From Lycorma delicatula (lineage: Eukaryota > Arthropoda > Insecta > Hemiptera > Fulgoridae): 64,000 nt of DNA. The notes beneath the pieces are model-generated. The model was not told the DNA's origin. It worked only from the letters and a program-made list of their open reading frames with translations, and made no database searches. Of this stretch, positions 20,181-31,723 are shown piece after piece. A program made the translations under genes and the position numbers. Within the stretch, counting starts at the first letter, position 1; each line of letters starts with the position of its first letter. The DNA is taken from the NCBI RefSeq assembly GCF_047948215.1, contig NC_134465.1:19054022-19118021 (forward strand), in the 5' to 3' direction.

Positions 20181-21055
20181 ACTTGTATGTCGAATATCAT
20201 CATCTTTTTTTTTACTGAAATTTTTGCGGATACCATTTATAAATTATTTTAATTTAGTAATATGAATTTTTTTGTTTTATTGTTTATGAATTGTTTATGT
20301 TTCACGGTAGTGACTTTGTTTCTTATATGTCACCAGTATTAATTTGTACGTCTTCTTTTTTCTTCTTTATAAATGACTTATGACAATTTTTTTATACTCG
20401 GTTGTTTGTTCTGTTTTGTTAACCGTTTAATTTTATTGTTCTCATAACCTATGTTACGTTATGTTACCGTTTAATTTTTCTTTGGTCTTAACAGTTAATT
20501 TTCGAATCTTTTATACTTTGTTACGCTTAGTTAATTTTTAATTGTTATATGTTTTATTGTATTCTACTTTGTTTAAATTTTACTGAATTTTCCTTTTGGT
20601 TTCATTGTTCAGCAAACTGATAGTAAATAAAGTAATACACAATAAAAAATTAATTAAATAGAGAAGTTGTTTTGTCAATCAATCAGTACTCGCAGAAATG
20701 GAATTTCGACAGTGGATGTGAATGCTTAAGAGGAGATTAATGCAGTGCTATTCGTTATCTTGACGATAACTTAAACCGTATAGTTTCTATAGCAAAATCT
20801 ATTAAAATCACCTTCCATGTTTTCACCAAAAGCCAAGAAAGTACGACATTACACGATCTCTCAAACATTGGCCGGTAAAAATGTTATGACTCGTGGGAAA
20901 CTCATTTGTTACCTGTTTATTCTATAAAATTGCGAAAAACATGAAAAAATTAAAGTTCTGAAAGTACATTCGGCAAAGTACTTAAAAACTAAGATTTATT
21001 TTTTTAATAATCATTAGATAATTTAGGCAGCGTTAGGGACAAAAGAAATCTATAC
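20181..21055. other. AT-rich interval
   Basis: T-rich stretch with repeated gttatgtt/gttttatt-like wording (20270-20600). No coding or repeat assignment. Confidence 0.4.
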
Positions 21056-21800
21056 AAAATACTTCACGAAGCGTGTAACAAACTTTCAGGACATGAACTA
21101 CTAGTGAAAATAAAGAAGAAAGTTCATATAAACATAGATTCGGAAACGCTTCGTTAGCGAGTGTCAGCTTTTTTCCCTGTTTAGCCTCCGGGAATTACCG
21201 TTCATGTATTACTTCAAAGAATGAACGAGTATGATACATATGATTGTAAATGAAGTGTAGTCTTGTACAGTCTCAGTTCGACCGTTCATGAGATGTGTGG
21301 TTAATTGAAACCCAACCACCAAAGAACATCGATATCCACGATTTAGTATTCAAACCCGTATAAAAGTTATTGCCTTTACTAGGACTTGAACGCTGGAACT
21401 CTCGATTCCAAATCAGCTGATTTGGGAAGACGCGTTCAGCATTAGGCGAACTCGGTGGGTTAGCGAGTGTCAGCTGAAAGATTTCGCCCTGATTCTGCGC
21501 CTACGGTATAATTAACAGAGACTTAATTCTTGGAACCCAAATAAAGTGGTTATAAATAAAAATGACCACAAAAATCGAAAAAAATCCCAGGACCATATTT
21601 TTAATAATTTTTGAGAAATTTGGGATTAAAAAGACAAAACATATTGCGGTCGAAAACACACTATGTTTAATGTAAAATAAAAACCTTGTTAAATACCAGA
21701 GATAAAAAAACACATGTCATAAATAAAACTTGTATAGGATTTGAATCTGAGTAAAATTGTAAAGTCCACTGAAATAAATGCAAACGTAAAAATTCCGAAG
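21056..21800 (-). repeat. Repeat family F, long copy split by a SINE
   Basis: The piece 21056-21169 (cacgaag-gtgtaacaaactttcaggacatg, gtgaaaataaagaagaaagttcatataaac, gcttcgttagcgag) continues after the SINE at 21476 (gaaagatttcgccctgatt, then tttgagaaatttgggatt) and resembles 16150-16600. The start is the reverse complement of 50212-50306. Confidence 0.6.
21170..21459 (-). repeat. SINE family 1, full length, perfect 16 bp target duplication
   Basis: Flanked by ttagcgagtgtcagct at 21154-21169 and 21460-21475, identical. It contains the usual head (here slightly changed: cctaatgctgaacgcg), the ggtttcaattaaccacac body and the cctccgggaattaccgttca tail in reverse. It splits a family F copy, so it is the younger of the two. 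Confidence 0.92.
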
Positions 21801-23427
21801 TTTATTAAAAATAAAACATATCAAAATGTGGTAAATTATAATTAAGAATTAAGCGAAATAAATTTTTCAGTTTCACCAAAGTTTTATAATCAAAACCGGT
21901 CACGAAAGATACATAAAAAAATTATTCAAATGCTCCCACCCAAAGCATATTGCATCATAATAAAATCAGAAAACTACACAATGTATATTATACATCAATT
22001 TCTTTTAATGATTCTTAACTGACGAAGGGGTTCTTAAACCAAGTCGACTTTCATCGAACACACAATAACCAAAATGAACCTGAAAAGCCCTGAATGACGT
22101 CCAGTTTTAAAACCCTAATTGCAGAAATATATGATTAGCGATAAAGAAAAAAGGTGAACAATCTACTCAAGAAACGAAACCACATCTTAAATCCAACATA
22201 AAAGATAGCGTCTTGATTATTGGTAACATGTAACTTACAGTTCCTAGGCCTAACAACATCTCCACACAAACCTAGGAATAGTACGATAAATGAAAATAAC
22301 AAAAACTAAACTATATGTCGTTTAAACAGACCCTCGATGGAGGGAAAAAGAGTTTGATAAAATTAATGTAATCTATATTTAAAGATTTTTATTTTTTTTA
22401 TTTTTTTTAAAGCAGCCACATAAACCGATCATGCAATTTAGCAGTTTAATCTCCATTTAACATTAAGCATACAAATAAAAAGATTACAGAGGAAATAATA
22501 ATAACATATGGAACAGTTTAAAAAAATATTTTTATAACTAATGGCCATTAAGTGAGAGTAACTTACCATATATTAATAAATAGACAAAAAAAAAAAAACA
22601 ATTTATAAAGCGACATCGGTTATTTTTAAGGTACAGTGCAGTAGGTACATGGTTTGTGAGTGGTTTGATTTAATTTAACGGAGAGAATTCAAAAAAAAGC
22701 AATCGGTTAGGCGGTAGGGGTTTGAAAAATAAACGATGTTTTGGTGCGAGTGGTAAGTAAAAAAATAAAAAACAGCTTTTCCTTTACCATTGAAAAGTGA
22801 GATGCGTTTTGATTAAAAGGCGTCATACCCATCAGCGACATCGTCCTATGATTTACTCTTCAATAGGCCTATCGTTTATAGATAGAAAGCTAATATATTT
22901 TACATGCTAATTTAAAGAACCACCCTTGTCTCTTTTTAATTAATCAAATACTGCAATCCCTTTCGCCGATAATTAATTAACAATCACCTATCATTTTAGA
23001 GATGAAAAAAAATCTATAAATAAGAATTATTTAAAAAGAACAGAATATCTATAATCCTTTATCAAAGAATGAAAATTAACGCAAATTAAAATATTAACTA
23101 AGAATACGGTTTTATACAATTCTACTTCATCTATTAAATCTTGAAATACGTACTACATTCTACATCATATATTTTATACAATATAATCTTTATCTTCTTA
23201 CGCAGATTTACTTTTTTACTTCCTTCGTAAAGTTACGAAGAATTGACCGATGGAAAATCAGAAATCTTTATTTAAAAAAAAAAAACCTGTAAAATAACAT
23301 GGATTCCAAGAATTATAATGAAATATATTAAAGATCTTTATATGGAGTGTAGCAATTTACGCTAATGAAATGCAGACAAGAAAAGGATAAAGACGTTGTA
23401 ATCTAATGTTACAGTAGAAAATTATTA
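21801..23427. other. AT-rich interval, no gene recognised
   Basis: I read both strands and found no conserved motif. Short A-runs occur at 22588-22601 and 23274-23284. The sequence may hold old repeats with no second copy in this window. Confidence 0.4.
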
Positions 23428-23566
23428 TTTTTTTATTTAACCTCCGCGACCACCGTTAGATATTGCTTCAGAGGATGATATAAATGATTTGTAGCGTGTT
23501 TAAAAATGCCATGCTTGACCGGGATTCGAATCCGGGACGACCGGACGAAAGGCCGAGGCTATTAAA
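23428..23566 (-). repeat. SINE family 2, partial
   Basis: Reverse copy with the tail cctccgcgaccaccgttaga, then atgccatgcttgaccgggattcgaatccgg and ggccgaggcta. The extreme head is missing; it ends in AT-rich sequence. Confidence 0.85.
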
Positions 23567-23814
23567 ACTTAGTCGGATAAATATTATAATAAGTAATATT
23601 ATAATTACGAATAAATAAATTTAACACTTCAACAGATACGAATTCTAAAATAATATTTACGGGAGAATTATTAGAACTATTTCTAATAAAAACTGGAGTC
23701 ACACAAAATGGTGAATTATCACAGTTTTTATTATTAAATTGCAAGCTAGAAAAATTAGTCAGAATGGATTCAAAACCAAAAGGAAAAAACAAATTAAAAC
23801 AGGGATATTAATTC

Positions 23815-23950
23815 ATACTATTATGCCATTTGGGTAGGTTCTGTCACAGCTGCTGCTCTCCACTTACTTCTATTCTTTTGTAACCGCTTTGTTTCAGCAT
23901 ATTTTCCATAATTCCGTTCATCATTTGAAATCTCTTCCTTCCTCCCTAAA
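23815..23950 (-). pseudogene. RTE-like retrotransposon, extreme C-terminal fragment
   Basis: The minus strand reads EEISNDERNYGKYAETKRLQKNRSKWRAAAVTEPTQMA then a stop, written here only as motifs: KWRAAAVTEPTQ is close to the (W)RAAA-T-P end of RTE-BovB-like ORFs. Too short for family-level certainty. Confidence 0.5.
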
Positions 23951-24109
23951 ATAGGGACAAAAGGCCTAAAATTTAACTGCCTAGCATTTACAGACGTTAA
24001 AGATAAGTTTAATAATTACAAAAGCGGTCGGCTAAAATAGGACTTAATATTTTCTTCAAAAGAATTAAAATACTAACAAATATTAAATAAAACTCACGCA
24101 AAAATAAAG

Positions 24110-24690
24110 ATATAATCAGAAAATCGAAGGAGTTGAACAATTTAAATATCTAGGTGAACGGATCAGCTGGAACGAATTAGAAAACAAAACAACAGAATCA
24201 AGAATTCACAAAATGGAACTAGCATTTAAATTAAAAACATCTGTAACAAAATCTTTGATGAAAATCAAAGATAAGTCGTATAAAATAGTAATATAATCGG
24301 AGGCCCTATAGGCAGTTGAAACCCTATCGCTAAGTAATAAAAGTTTTCTAGATAACTTAAAAAAGAAAAAAATAAGGAAAATATAAGACCCAAAATTATA
24401 ATCCCCAATTAACATATGTATCTAAAAATTTAACAAATTTCAAAATACGGAAAAAAGGAGAATCAGTATCTATAGTAACATTTTTAGAATAAACAATAAT
24501 AGATTTACAAAACAAATATTTGTTGAAACTAAGATGAAATGGTTCAAACAAATCCAGAAATATTTAAACCGATTACATATTACACGGGAAATAATTGAAA
24601 ATAGAACCTATTCTCAGAAAAATACTAAAATATAAAAACCAAAGATTACTTAGATGACTTGAGTCACCTTTCCAGGAAAGCCCGTGGAAA
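24110..24690 (+). pseudogene. RTE-like RT C-terminal region, heavily mutated
   Basis: The plus strand contains IEGVEQFKYLGERISWNE (about 24125-24178), then ESRIHKMELAFKLK, then SEALXAVETLSLSNK (x = stop), then NNNRFTKQIF and ETKMKWFKQIQKYL. The order (KYLGE, the EALYASE-like block, then a R-NNNRLTKQIF block) is that of the post-RT region of a group of animal endonuclease-RT elements. Multiple stops. A distinct family from the 41-43 kb RTE. Confidence 0.65.
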
Positions 24691-25084
24691 TATTGTTTGG
24701 CTAATCTCGTGTGTAGTATATCAAAAACATAAAATTTACCACATCCATGTTCCTTTTTTTACGTACAGAGTATGTATCTATTTCTGTATTTACAATTTGA
24801 TAGCAAAATTTTGATTCAATCTTCTATCGAGCTACTTTATCCATACAATTACTGAAATTTTAGGCTTGAAACCACGTCCTGTTTGTTCGATGTAATACTT
24901 TGATCGATAAATGTCAATTATTACAACATTCCTTGGAATTTCCTTTTAATTTTCCATTTGCGATAATATGTTTAGTTTTTTTAATTTCCCGGCAAACATA
25001 AATAAAATTGACATATTAAAGCGGAAAGTATGTAAAAAAAATGGGGTATCGAGGTTTTTCAAATCTTTACGTTTTAGGGTCCAA

Positions 25085-25400
25085 CTAGTCAATGCAGACC
25101 AAAAAAAAAAAAAAATAACACATGTACACGAATGAATCTGCCTAAGTATGAATGTCGCACTGCTTTTTGGCTATCTCAGGATTAACCGAATTAATTTTCT
25201 TAGAATTTGGCGCAAATAAATTTCTATACATGGGACATTGATCATATTAATTCTTTACCAAAATTCTTTGAGGAAGAGGGGAATATCGTAAAAATAACAA
25301 TTTCGATTTTCTTCCGAAGCATTTTAGAGAATATTTAAAAGTAATTTGTTATCTACAACGCAACTGTAAATAATCCAATAAACATTTTATCAGAACTCAA
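25085..25400 (+). repeat. Repeat family I, copy 2 (left part)
   Basis: Shares tggctatctcaggattaacc, gaagaggggaatatcg, caatttcgattttcttc and gcattttagagaatattt with 15783-16080 and 38395-38500. It abuts the start of an RTE copy at about 25405. Confidence 0.6.
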
Positions 25401-25404
25401 ACCC

Positions 25405-26345
25405 CCATCTAATCAATAAAAAAGGGAGTCCGACAAGAATGTTCCCTATACCCGTTACGTTTTAATCTTTACATAGAATAAGGAGTTAGTGATGTTAAAG
25501 AACAATTTAGATCCGGAGTAAGGAGTGCAAGGTGAAATGATAAAGATGCTATGATTTGCTGATAATGTAGTAATTCTAGCCGAGAGTAAAAAAGATTTAG
25601 AAGAAACAATGAACGGCACGGATGAAGTCCTACGTAAAAACTAACGCATGAAAATAAACAAGAACTAAACGAAAGTAATGAAATGTAGTAAAAATAATAT
25701 AGAAGAAGCAATGAATATAAAATTAGGAAGAGAAAAGATTATGGCGGTAGAAGAATTTTGTTGTTTGGGAAGCAGAATTACTAAAGATGGACAAAGCAGG
25801 AGCTTCGTCGGCTTCGTCGTAGCCGAACAGCACAGGCGAAACAAGCCTTCATTCAGAAATATAATTTGCTTACATAAAAAATTAATTTAAACGTCAGAAA
25901 TACATTTCTGAAAGTATATGTTTGGAGTGTCGCTTTATATGGAAGTGAAACTTGGACGATCGGAGTACCCGAGAAGAAAAGATTAGAAGCTTTAGAAAAA
26001 AGGTGCTATAGGAGAATGTTAAAAACCAGTCGGGTGGATAAACTGACAAATGAAGAACTGCTGCGGCAAATCGATGAAAAAGAAGCATTTGAAAAAATAT
26101 AGTTAAAAGAAGAGACAGACTTATAGGCCACACATTAAGGCATCCTGGAATAGTCTCGTTGATATTCAAGGGACAGGTGTAGATGAGAAAAATTGTGCAG
26201 GCAAGCTAGGTTTAAAATATGTAAAATAAATTGTTAGGGATGTAGGATGTAGGGAGTATACCGAAATCAAACGACTGGCACTAGATAAAGAATCTTGGAG
26301 AGCTGTATCAAACCAGTCGAATGACTGAAGACAAAAAACAAAAAC
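25405..26345 (+). mobile_element. RTE retrotransposon, older 5'-truncated copy
   Basis: Begins at a position equivalent to about 42040 of the long copy (gggagtccgacaagaatg) and runs to the common 3' end gactgaagac at 26325-26334, followed by an A-rich tail with scattered C. No convincing flanking duplication was found. Confidence 0.9.
25430..26328 (+). pseudogene. RTE reverse transcriptase, C-terminal half, with stops and frameshifts
   Basis: Homologous to the 41067-42944 frame from its VRQGCSLSPLLF block onward. Recognisable pieces: VRQEC-LYP (about 25430), FADNVVILAESKKDLEE (about 25556-25606, the catalytic FADD changed to FADN), EEFCCLGSRITKDG (about 25750), YGSETWTIGV (about 25938) and the SNQSND end. 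In-frame stops occur soon after the start (the Met-Glu-leu region reads to a TAA) and in the MKINKN block. Part of the SRSDIKCRIAQ block is replaced by unrelated wording. The loss of the second catalytic Asp and the many stops make it inactive and older than the 4.5 and 41 kb copies. Confidence 0.9.
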
Positions 26346-26349
26346 AAAA

Positions 26350-26901
26350 AACACAGGATTAATACATAAACAAACGATGTTACCAGTGTGTCGCTGTTGA
26401 AGATTTCAGCTTGAGTAAAGTATTTTCTTTATTAATCATACAAAAATTTCTTATAATTTTAGGAGTGGTTTTCAATTTGTAATTCATCAATTTTACTAGC
26501 TTGTTTGTTTTACCTAAAACTGATGTTTTTATGTGAAATCCGCCGATTTGTTTCTATAAATCCTACAAGGTTAAAATTTTCAAACTACATTTTTAGACCC
26601 TTCGTTAAAAATTTTGTATAGTTTCAGTAGAATCAGTTGGTGAAAGGGTGAGTGATACGAAATCAAAAGCGTGTTCCTCTTCGTGAGACGCATTTTATAT
26701 ATAGTAATCATTTATTGATGTGTCGTGGTACGTTAATTTACCAACTAATTTAGAATATAGACTTTATGTTAAAAATTGACATAAAATATAATAAATAGAT
26801 TATACGTATTTTCAAGAATTCTCAACCATATTTCATTTTTCTCTTGTTTCTTTTGTTAAACGGTGTTTTTGCAAATAATTGACTACAATAGAATTTTTTT
26901 T
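26350..26901. other. AT-rich interval
   Basis: No coding or repeat assignment. Confidence 0.35.
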
Positions 26902-26912
26902 AATATTTAAAA

Positions 26913-27205
26913 AACCCATCGAGTTGGTCTAGTGGTGAACTCGTCTTCGCAAATCAGCTGATTTCGAAATTGAGAGTTCCAACATTCAAACCCTAGTGAA
27001 ACCTTTATACGGATTTGAATACTAGATCGTGGACACGGATGTTATTGGTGGTCGGGTTTGTATTAACCACACATCACAGAAACGGTTGACCTTGAGACCG
27101 TACAAGACTACACTTCACTTACATTCATACACATCATCTTCATTCATCCACTGAAGTAATACATGACAGTGATAACCGAGGAGTAAACAAGAGAAAAAAT
27201 ATAAA
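26913..27205 (+). repeat. SINE family 1, full length, 11 bp target duplication
   Basis: Head cccatcgagttggtctagtg, body ggtcgggtttgtattaacca, tail ctgaagtaatacatgacagt, then A-rich. Flanks aatatttaaaa at 26902-26912 and 27206-27216 are identical, though the low complexity of the site makes this less decisive than for other copies. Confidence 0.88.
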
Positions 27206-27310
27206 AATATTTAAAAGATTTTTGTAAATACAACGATGTATTCCAATCTTCTTGTTAACAGAAATTTCACAATAATTTAAAACTTCTGTTATGTATTAAA
27301 TTAAAATTGC

Positions 27311-27462
27311 TGATCTTCGCGGCGGAGTGGTAGCGTCTCGACTATTGATCCGGGATTTCCGGGTTCGATTCTCAGCCAAGCATGGCATTTATCATACCCT
27401 ACAAAATTCGCTTAACAGATTCCCGCGCTTCTCTAAAAAAAAAAAAAAAAAAAAAAAAAAAC
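27311..27462 (+). repeat. SINE family 2 with long A tail
   Basis: Head atcttcgcggcggagtgg and gtagcgtctcg, B box gggttcgattct, tcagccaagcatggcatt-like body, then a diverged tail ending in an uninterrupted A-run (27437-27462). The shared tail motif is degraded here (acagattcccgcg in place of the usual ctctgaagcaatacc). Confidence 0.85.
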
Positions 27463-27479
27463 AGGATTGTACGTGAGCA

Positions 27480-28645
27480 TAGGTAAATATCACATACAAA
27501 GAATTAAATTTTAAATAACAGAGAATCTGAATAATTATTTTTTTATTGTCAGTTTAAAATTTAATTTCTTTACTATATAAATAAATTTTATTTGAATTAA
27601 GAAATAAGTAAAAATTGCAAATATTAAATTTTCCCTTTAATATATTTTTTCACATTTTAAATAATCTACATGTTTCTATATTACGAGTAGAATTTCCAGT
27701 GGACCTTCGTTAAATTACAATATTTTATATCTAGATTCTAAGGAGCTCTTACTTTAAAACATTTTTCAAGTAAATTTTATTTAGAAATTTATTACTAAAA
27801 CTTAATTTATTTTGAAATCTCTAAATTAAAATTTACAGAATGTAATTTCATAATATTATTTACTTGTAAATAATATAACAGAAAGAAGACGATGTTACTT
27901 TTTAACATATACATTAAAGAAACAAAAAAATTATAAAGGTAGATTTTTCAAAAGGAAATAATCCAATAAGAGAAATGAAATACATTAGTATTCGTTTTAG
28001 CGAAAACTAAAATTATTTAGTAGATCGCAAAATGCTCGTTTCATTTATATTAAAGATATGTAATACAAAGTAAAATACAAATTAATAAGAGAATAACATG
28101 AAAATAAAATAATGTTAAATTAATTAAAGTAATGGAAAATAGTAAAATAGAAGTTGGACAACGTTTTAGAACTACTAAAACGGTCGCGCCAGGAGAAACT
28201 GTGATATAAGATGTATAGGAAACGTAGTGCGCTTAAATCGTAAAATTAACTAATCTCCCTAAAACCACCTTGAAAGCTTTACGTCATAACTTGTTTACAC
28301 TTGAAGTAAATACATAATATAGTGGTTTTTTTAAAATTTTATTATAATTATTATATATATTTTGAACGGTATGGTTTGAGAGATAGAGAAAAACTGGTCT
28401 TATCTTATTTCTACTTCCATTTAACTTCATCTAACAAAACAAATGTAATTTGAAAGATTATATATATATAAATAGAAACTAGCGTAGATTTTATGGTAAC
28501 TAATCGTGACCGGTACAACAGGGAAATGTATAAAAAATACCATGAAATTATTAAAAAAAAAACGACAATAAAACTGTTATGATATGGCTGGTTATGTTCC
28601 GTAGTTGACCTTAGGCAGGTTCTTTGCACCAGCATGTTTGTCTAC
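27480..28645. other. AT-rich interval
   Basis: No conserved motif on either strand; short (TA)n at 28460-28470. Confidence 0.4.
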
Positions 28646-28649
28646 ATTT

Positions 28650-29290
28650 TCTTATATTCCGAGGGTTACTTTTAAGATCCTAATAACTATTATTTCCTTT
28701 TAGTTCATCTACAATTTTTATTCTTTACTGGTTTCTGTTTTATATATTCTATCACAATTTTAATCAATCCTTATTTCACGATATATCCTAGCCAATTAAC
28801 TTTCCTATTCTGGATTTTATTGATTAAGCTTCTATTCACGTTAACCATCGTCAAAACTACTTTATCGTTCTCTTTGTCTATCCACACAATCTTCTCAAGA
28901 TATTTACAACATTTCCAATGCCTCCAGCGTTTCTTTTATTTCTTTTTCTTAAGTTTCCACATTTTTCATCCGCACAAAAATACATGTGGAACATAACATT
29001 TCACAAGCCGCTCGATCGATTCGTAAATCTATTTTATTTCAGAATAAATATTTTCATTTCTATTAAATGCTTCCCAACCCGTCGACTGCAATTCTTTCCA
29101 GTTTTGTAAACCTTCTTTAACATCTATACCGCTTTGCAATGTTCAATTTTTGTGTCTTTTTGCAGACATTCATTGGAGAAATTATTGTTTCTTATCTTTA
29201 TTACTTCACCTCTCGTAAAATTCATTTTCGTACCGTATTCAAGCGTTCAAAAATGTTAAATCATCTGATGAATCCTGTTAATTTAAAAAA
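28650..29290 (-). pseudogene. RTE-like retrotransposon relic (C-terminal region)
   Basis: The minus strand reads NWKELQSTGWEAFN (about 29070-29110), then YESIERLVKCYV, then KKRWRHWKCCKYLEKIVWIDKEND (about 28860-28930), then INKIQNRKVNWLGYIVK (about 28780-28830). The last two correspond to the RRLEAFE-WCYRRML-I-W-DK and RL-GHILRH blocks of RTE elements. Many stops. Likely a third RTE lineage, strongly decayed. Confidence 0.55.
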
Positions 29291-29341
29291 AAAAATTCAG
29301 GTCGTTTGACAACCTTATACATTTTTATTCTCTTTCTTCCT

Positions 29342-29621
29342 TTTTTTCCTGTTTAGCTTCCGGGAATCACCACCAGATATTACTTCAGAGGATGATACGT
29401 ATTAGTGTAAGTGAAGTGTAATCTTGTGCAGTCGCAGGTCGACATTTTCTGAGATGTATGGTTAATTGAAACCCAACCACCAAAGAACACCGCTATCTAC
29501 GATCTAGTATTCAAAACCGTATAAAGGTAAACTGCCTTTACTAGGATTTGAACGTTGGTACTCTCTATTTCGAAACAGTTGATTTGCGAAGACGCGTTCA
29601 TCACTAGACCAACCCGGTGGC
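29342..29621 (-). repeat. SINE family 1, near full length, about 14 bp target duplication
   Basis: Reverse copy from cctgtttagcttccggg to aacccggtgg. Flanks ttctctttcttcct (29328-29341) and ttctttttcttcct (29622-29635) differ by one base. The right flank touches the hAT element that begins at 29640. Confidence 0.88.
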
Positions 29622-29639
29622 TTCTTTTTCTTCCTATAT

Positions 29640-30762
29640 CAGCGTTTCTCAACCTGGGGGTCGCGAAATTATCCTACACCTTTACAAGTAAACAATAATG
29701 AACTCATTTTATGAGAAAAAATCATTTATTATAAACATTTTAATTACGAAAGTGGGCGTGTAAAGAAAATAAATGAATTAGAAGGCTGCGTTTATTTTTC
29801 ATTTAAAAGTTTTCCCGTACCTGGATCTATGTAAGAAACACCCAAAATCAAATTGTTTTCGAGTGATAAAAGACGATTCCTATATTTAGTTTTTAGACGA
29901 AAAACGCTTTTTCACAGAGGTAAAACGTGGCGAAAGGGATTAATATTTTCAATGCTTCCGTTACTAAATTTCCATATTTACATGGACGAGAAAGCCAAAA
30001 CGTATCTAAATCTTCAGATGTGAATTGTAGTCGTAACGTTTTATCGGCAGACATTTCGATGAGCTAGTCGAATCTCAACCGGTATCTTAGCAGCTGCAAC
30101 AAAGAATTGACTAAATGGATTCAGTACTCATCTCTTCGAGTTATCATTTTTATATTCCGGAAAATACTCTGCCGACTGCAATTTTAGCTCACGCTAAAAT
30201 TTGGAATAAGCTAAAAATGGAATAAATGCATCTTCATGCTATCCCAACTGCGGTGAATTATATTGTCTTCTTCTTCCGAATTTTTCTCGATATAATCTGA
30301 AGTGAATGGAACCGTAACAAAATTTTCCTTTGAAGGCGAATAACCTAGATATCAACCTTCTTAATGAAACCGTGAACTTTGTTTGTCGTTAATAAAATGT
30401 TGTTATCACGTCCTTGTTAATTCACATTAGAGTCGTTTAAATTCGGAAATAAATCAGCTAAGTCAACAGTAACTCGACTTATACTCTCTGTAAAAAAATA
30501 TTGTGAATGTGCGTCTGTTTATCCTGGAAAAATAATAATTCATCTCGCAATTTTTATAACCCTGTTACAACACTTTCCTCCGCGATAACCCCCTAACGTC
30601 TGTATGAAAAAGGGAAGAGATTTTTTTATTTTCACCCATTTCATCGCATCAGTTTAGCAGACAGCCGTAGCTCAATATTTTTAACTAGGTTTCATTGGGT
30701 AGGGGTTGGGAATCGCGAAATAATCATTATATTATTGGGGGTCGTGAAGGTAAAAAGGGCTG
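29640..30762 (-). mobile_element. hAT element, degraded, perfect 8 bp target duplication
   Basis: The left tip cagcgtttctcaacctgggg is a classical hAT terminus; the right end reads (reverse complement) cagccctttttacc. The octamer tcctatat lies at 29632-29639 and again at 30763-30770, exactly adjoining both tips. The 1.1 kb body holds a transposase remnant on the minus strand; a complete hAT would be 2.5-4 kb, so most of the gene is deleted. Confidence 0.92.
29790..30075 (-). pseudogene. hAT transposase, C-terminal dimerisation domain remnant
   Basis: On the minus strand: MSADKTLRLQFTSEDLDTFW (about 30000-30060), KYGNLVTEALKILIPFATFY (about 29940-30000) and LCEKAFF (about 29925). In hAT proteins the dimerisation domain reads F W...L...A L K I L L P F-T-Y L C E-G F S, so the match is clear. 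It most resembles the ZBED5/SCAND3-like hAT lineage. After the LCEKAFF block stops appear, and the RNase H-like catalytic core is not recognisable, so it is dead. Confidence 0.8.
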
Positions 30763-30770
30763 TCCTATAT

Positions 30771-31214
30771 TGATTCCTTTAAACTACTCTACAGCATTAT
30801 TCCATTATTATACTTAACAAAGGTTACTAAAGATAGCATCCTTTATCCTTTATTTTCATAAGTATTTTTCTTAATCTACATACGATTTTTCATATTAACA
30901 TTATATATTTGCAATCTATTTAATAATTTCATTAATTTATTCCATTTTACATGAGAACGATTTTTCCATATCTTATAAAACATGCATTTATTCCTTTATC
31001 TTTTCCTACCTATCTCTCACCAATAAAGTAGATTCCCGTTTATTCATCATCACTGGCGGAGCCGTCGGGTAACACGAGGAACAAAAAAAAATTTATTAAA
31101 AAAAAAAGAAAATCATACTAACATAAACTGAGGAAATTTATTTCATACGTAAATATTTTTAAGAAAGTTTAGAAGTTTTTCTTCAAGTGGATGAAATTTA
31201 CAAAAATACAAACA
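30771..31214. other. AT-rich interval
   Basis: No supported feature. A short GC-rich word (cactggcggagccgtcggg, 31048-31066) resembles a hAT tip but has no partner that I can find. Confidence 0.35.
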
Positions 31215-31723
31215 TTAGGTTTGCCTAGTCTCAGTTGCATTAAAGAAGTTCGTGATACTTCTTAGTTTCAATTTTGCCATCCGTGTTCTCTGTTCTCTGG
31301 ATCTTATCTTTTTTCCCGCAAAACTTCTATTGATATCAAATCGGGGAGTTGATCGATGCACTGAAATATTATTATTTACAGTGGTAAAATCTTCGTCATT
31401 TTCTTCAGATTCCTGTATCATAATTGATGCGATCGTCACGCAAGTCCTCGTTGTACACAATCAACGTCACCTCCAGCAAACCATTCCTCTATGTTTTTGA
31501 GCTTTAAAACATTTTACAGGATCTTTGGATATTCTAAAATTATAGCCGAATCATCATCAGAGTATAAAACCTTTTTTATTATAGGAAAACATGTAATTAC
31601 ATCGTTACAATGATTATTTGTGATTTCTGCGCGATGAATTATAGGCCAGACTGTCTGATATGGAGGTCTCCAGTAGTTCTTATTATACCATTTGCATCTC
31701 TTGCCCGCCTCCTTTTTCTCCAT
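31215..31723 (-). other. Unassigned protein-like frames (31215-31460 and 31514-31723)
   Basis: Two minus-strand frames that look less AT-driven than most in the window. The upstream one starts MEKKEAGKRCKWYNKNYWRP and ends YSDDDSAIILEYPKIL. The downstream one has an acidic patch (EESEENDEDF) followed by a basic patch (GKKIRSREQRTRMAKLKLRS). The order, acidic then basic, suggests a nuclear or transposon-derived protein, possibly exons of one gene or a broken transposase. I do not recognise a family and there is no second copy to compare. Could equally be chance. Confidence 0.2.

Noticed and set aside
31048..31066. Second terminus of another CAGTGGCGG-type hAT
   Set aside because: The word cactggcggagccg resembles a tip, but no inverted partner or octamer duplication could be found nearby.
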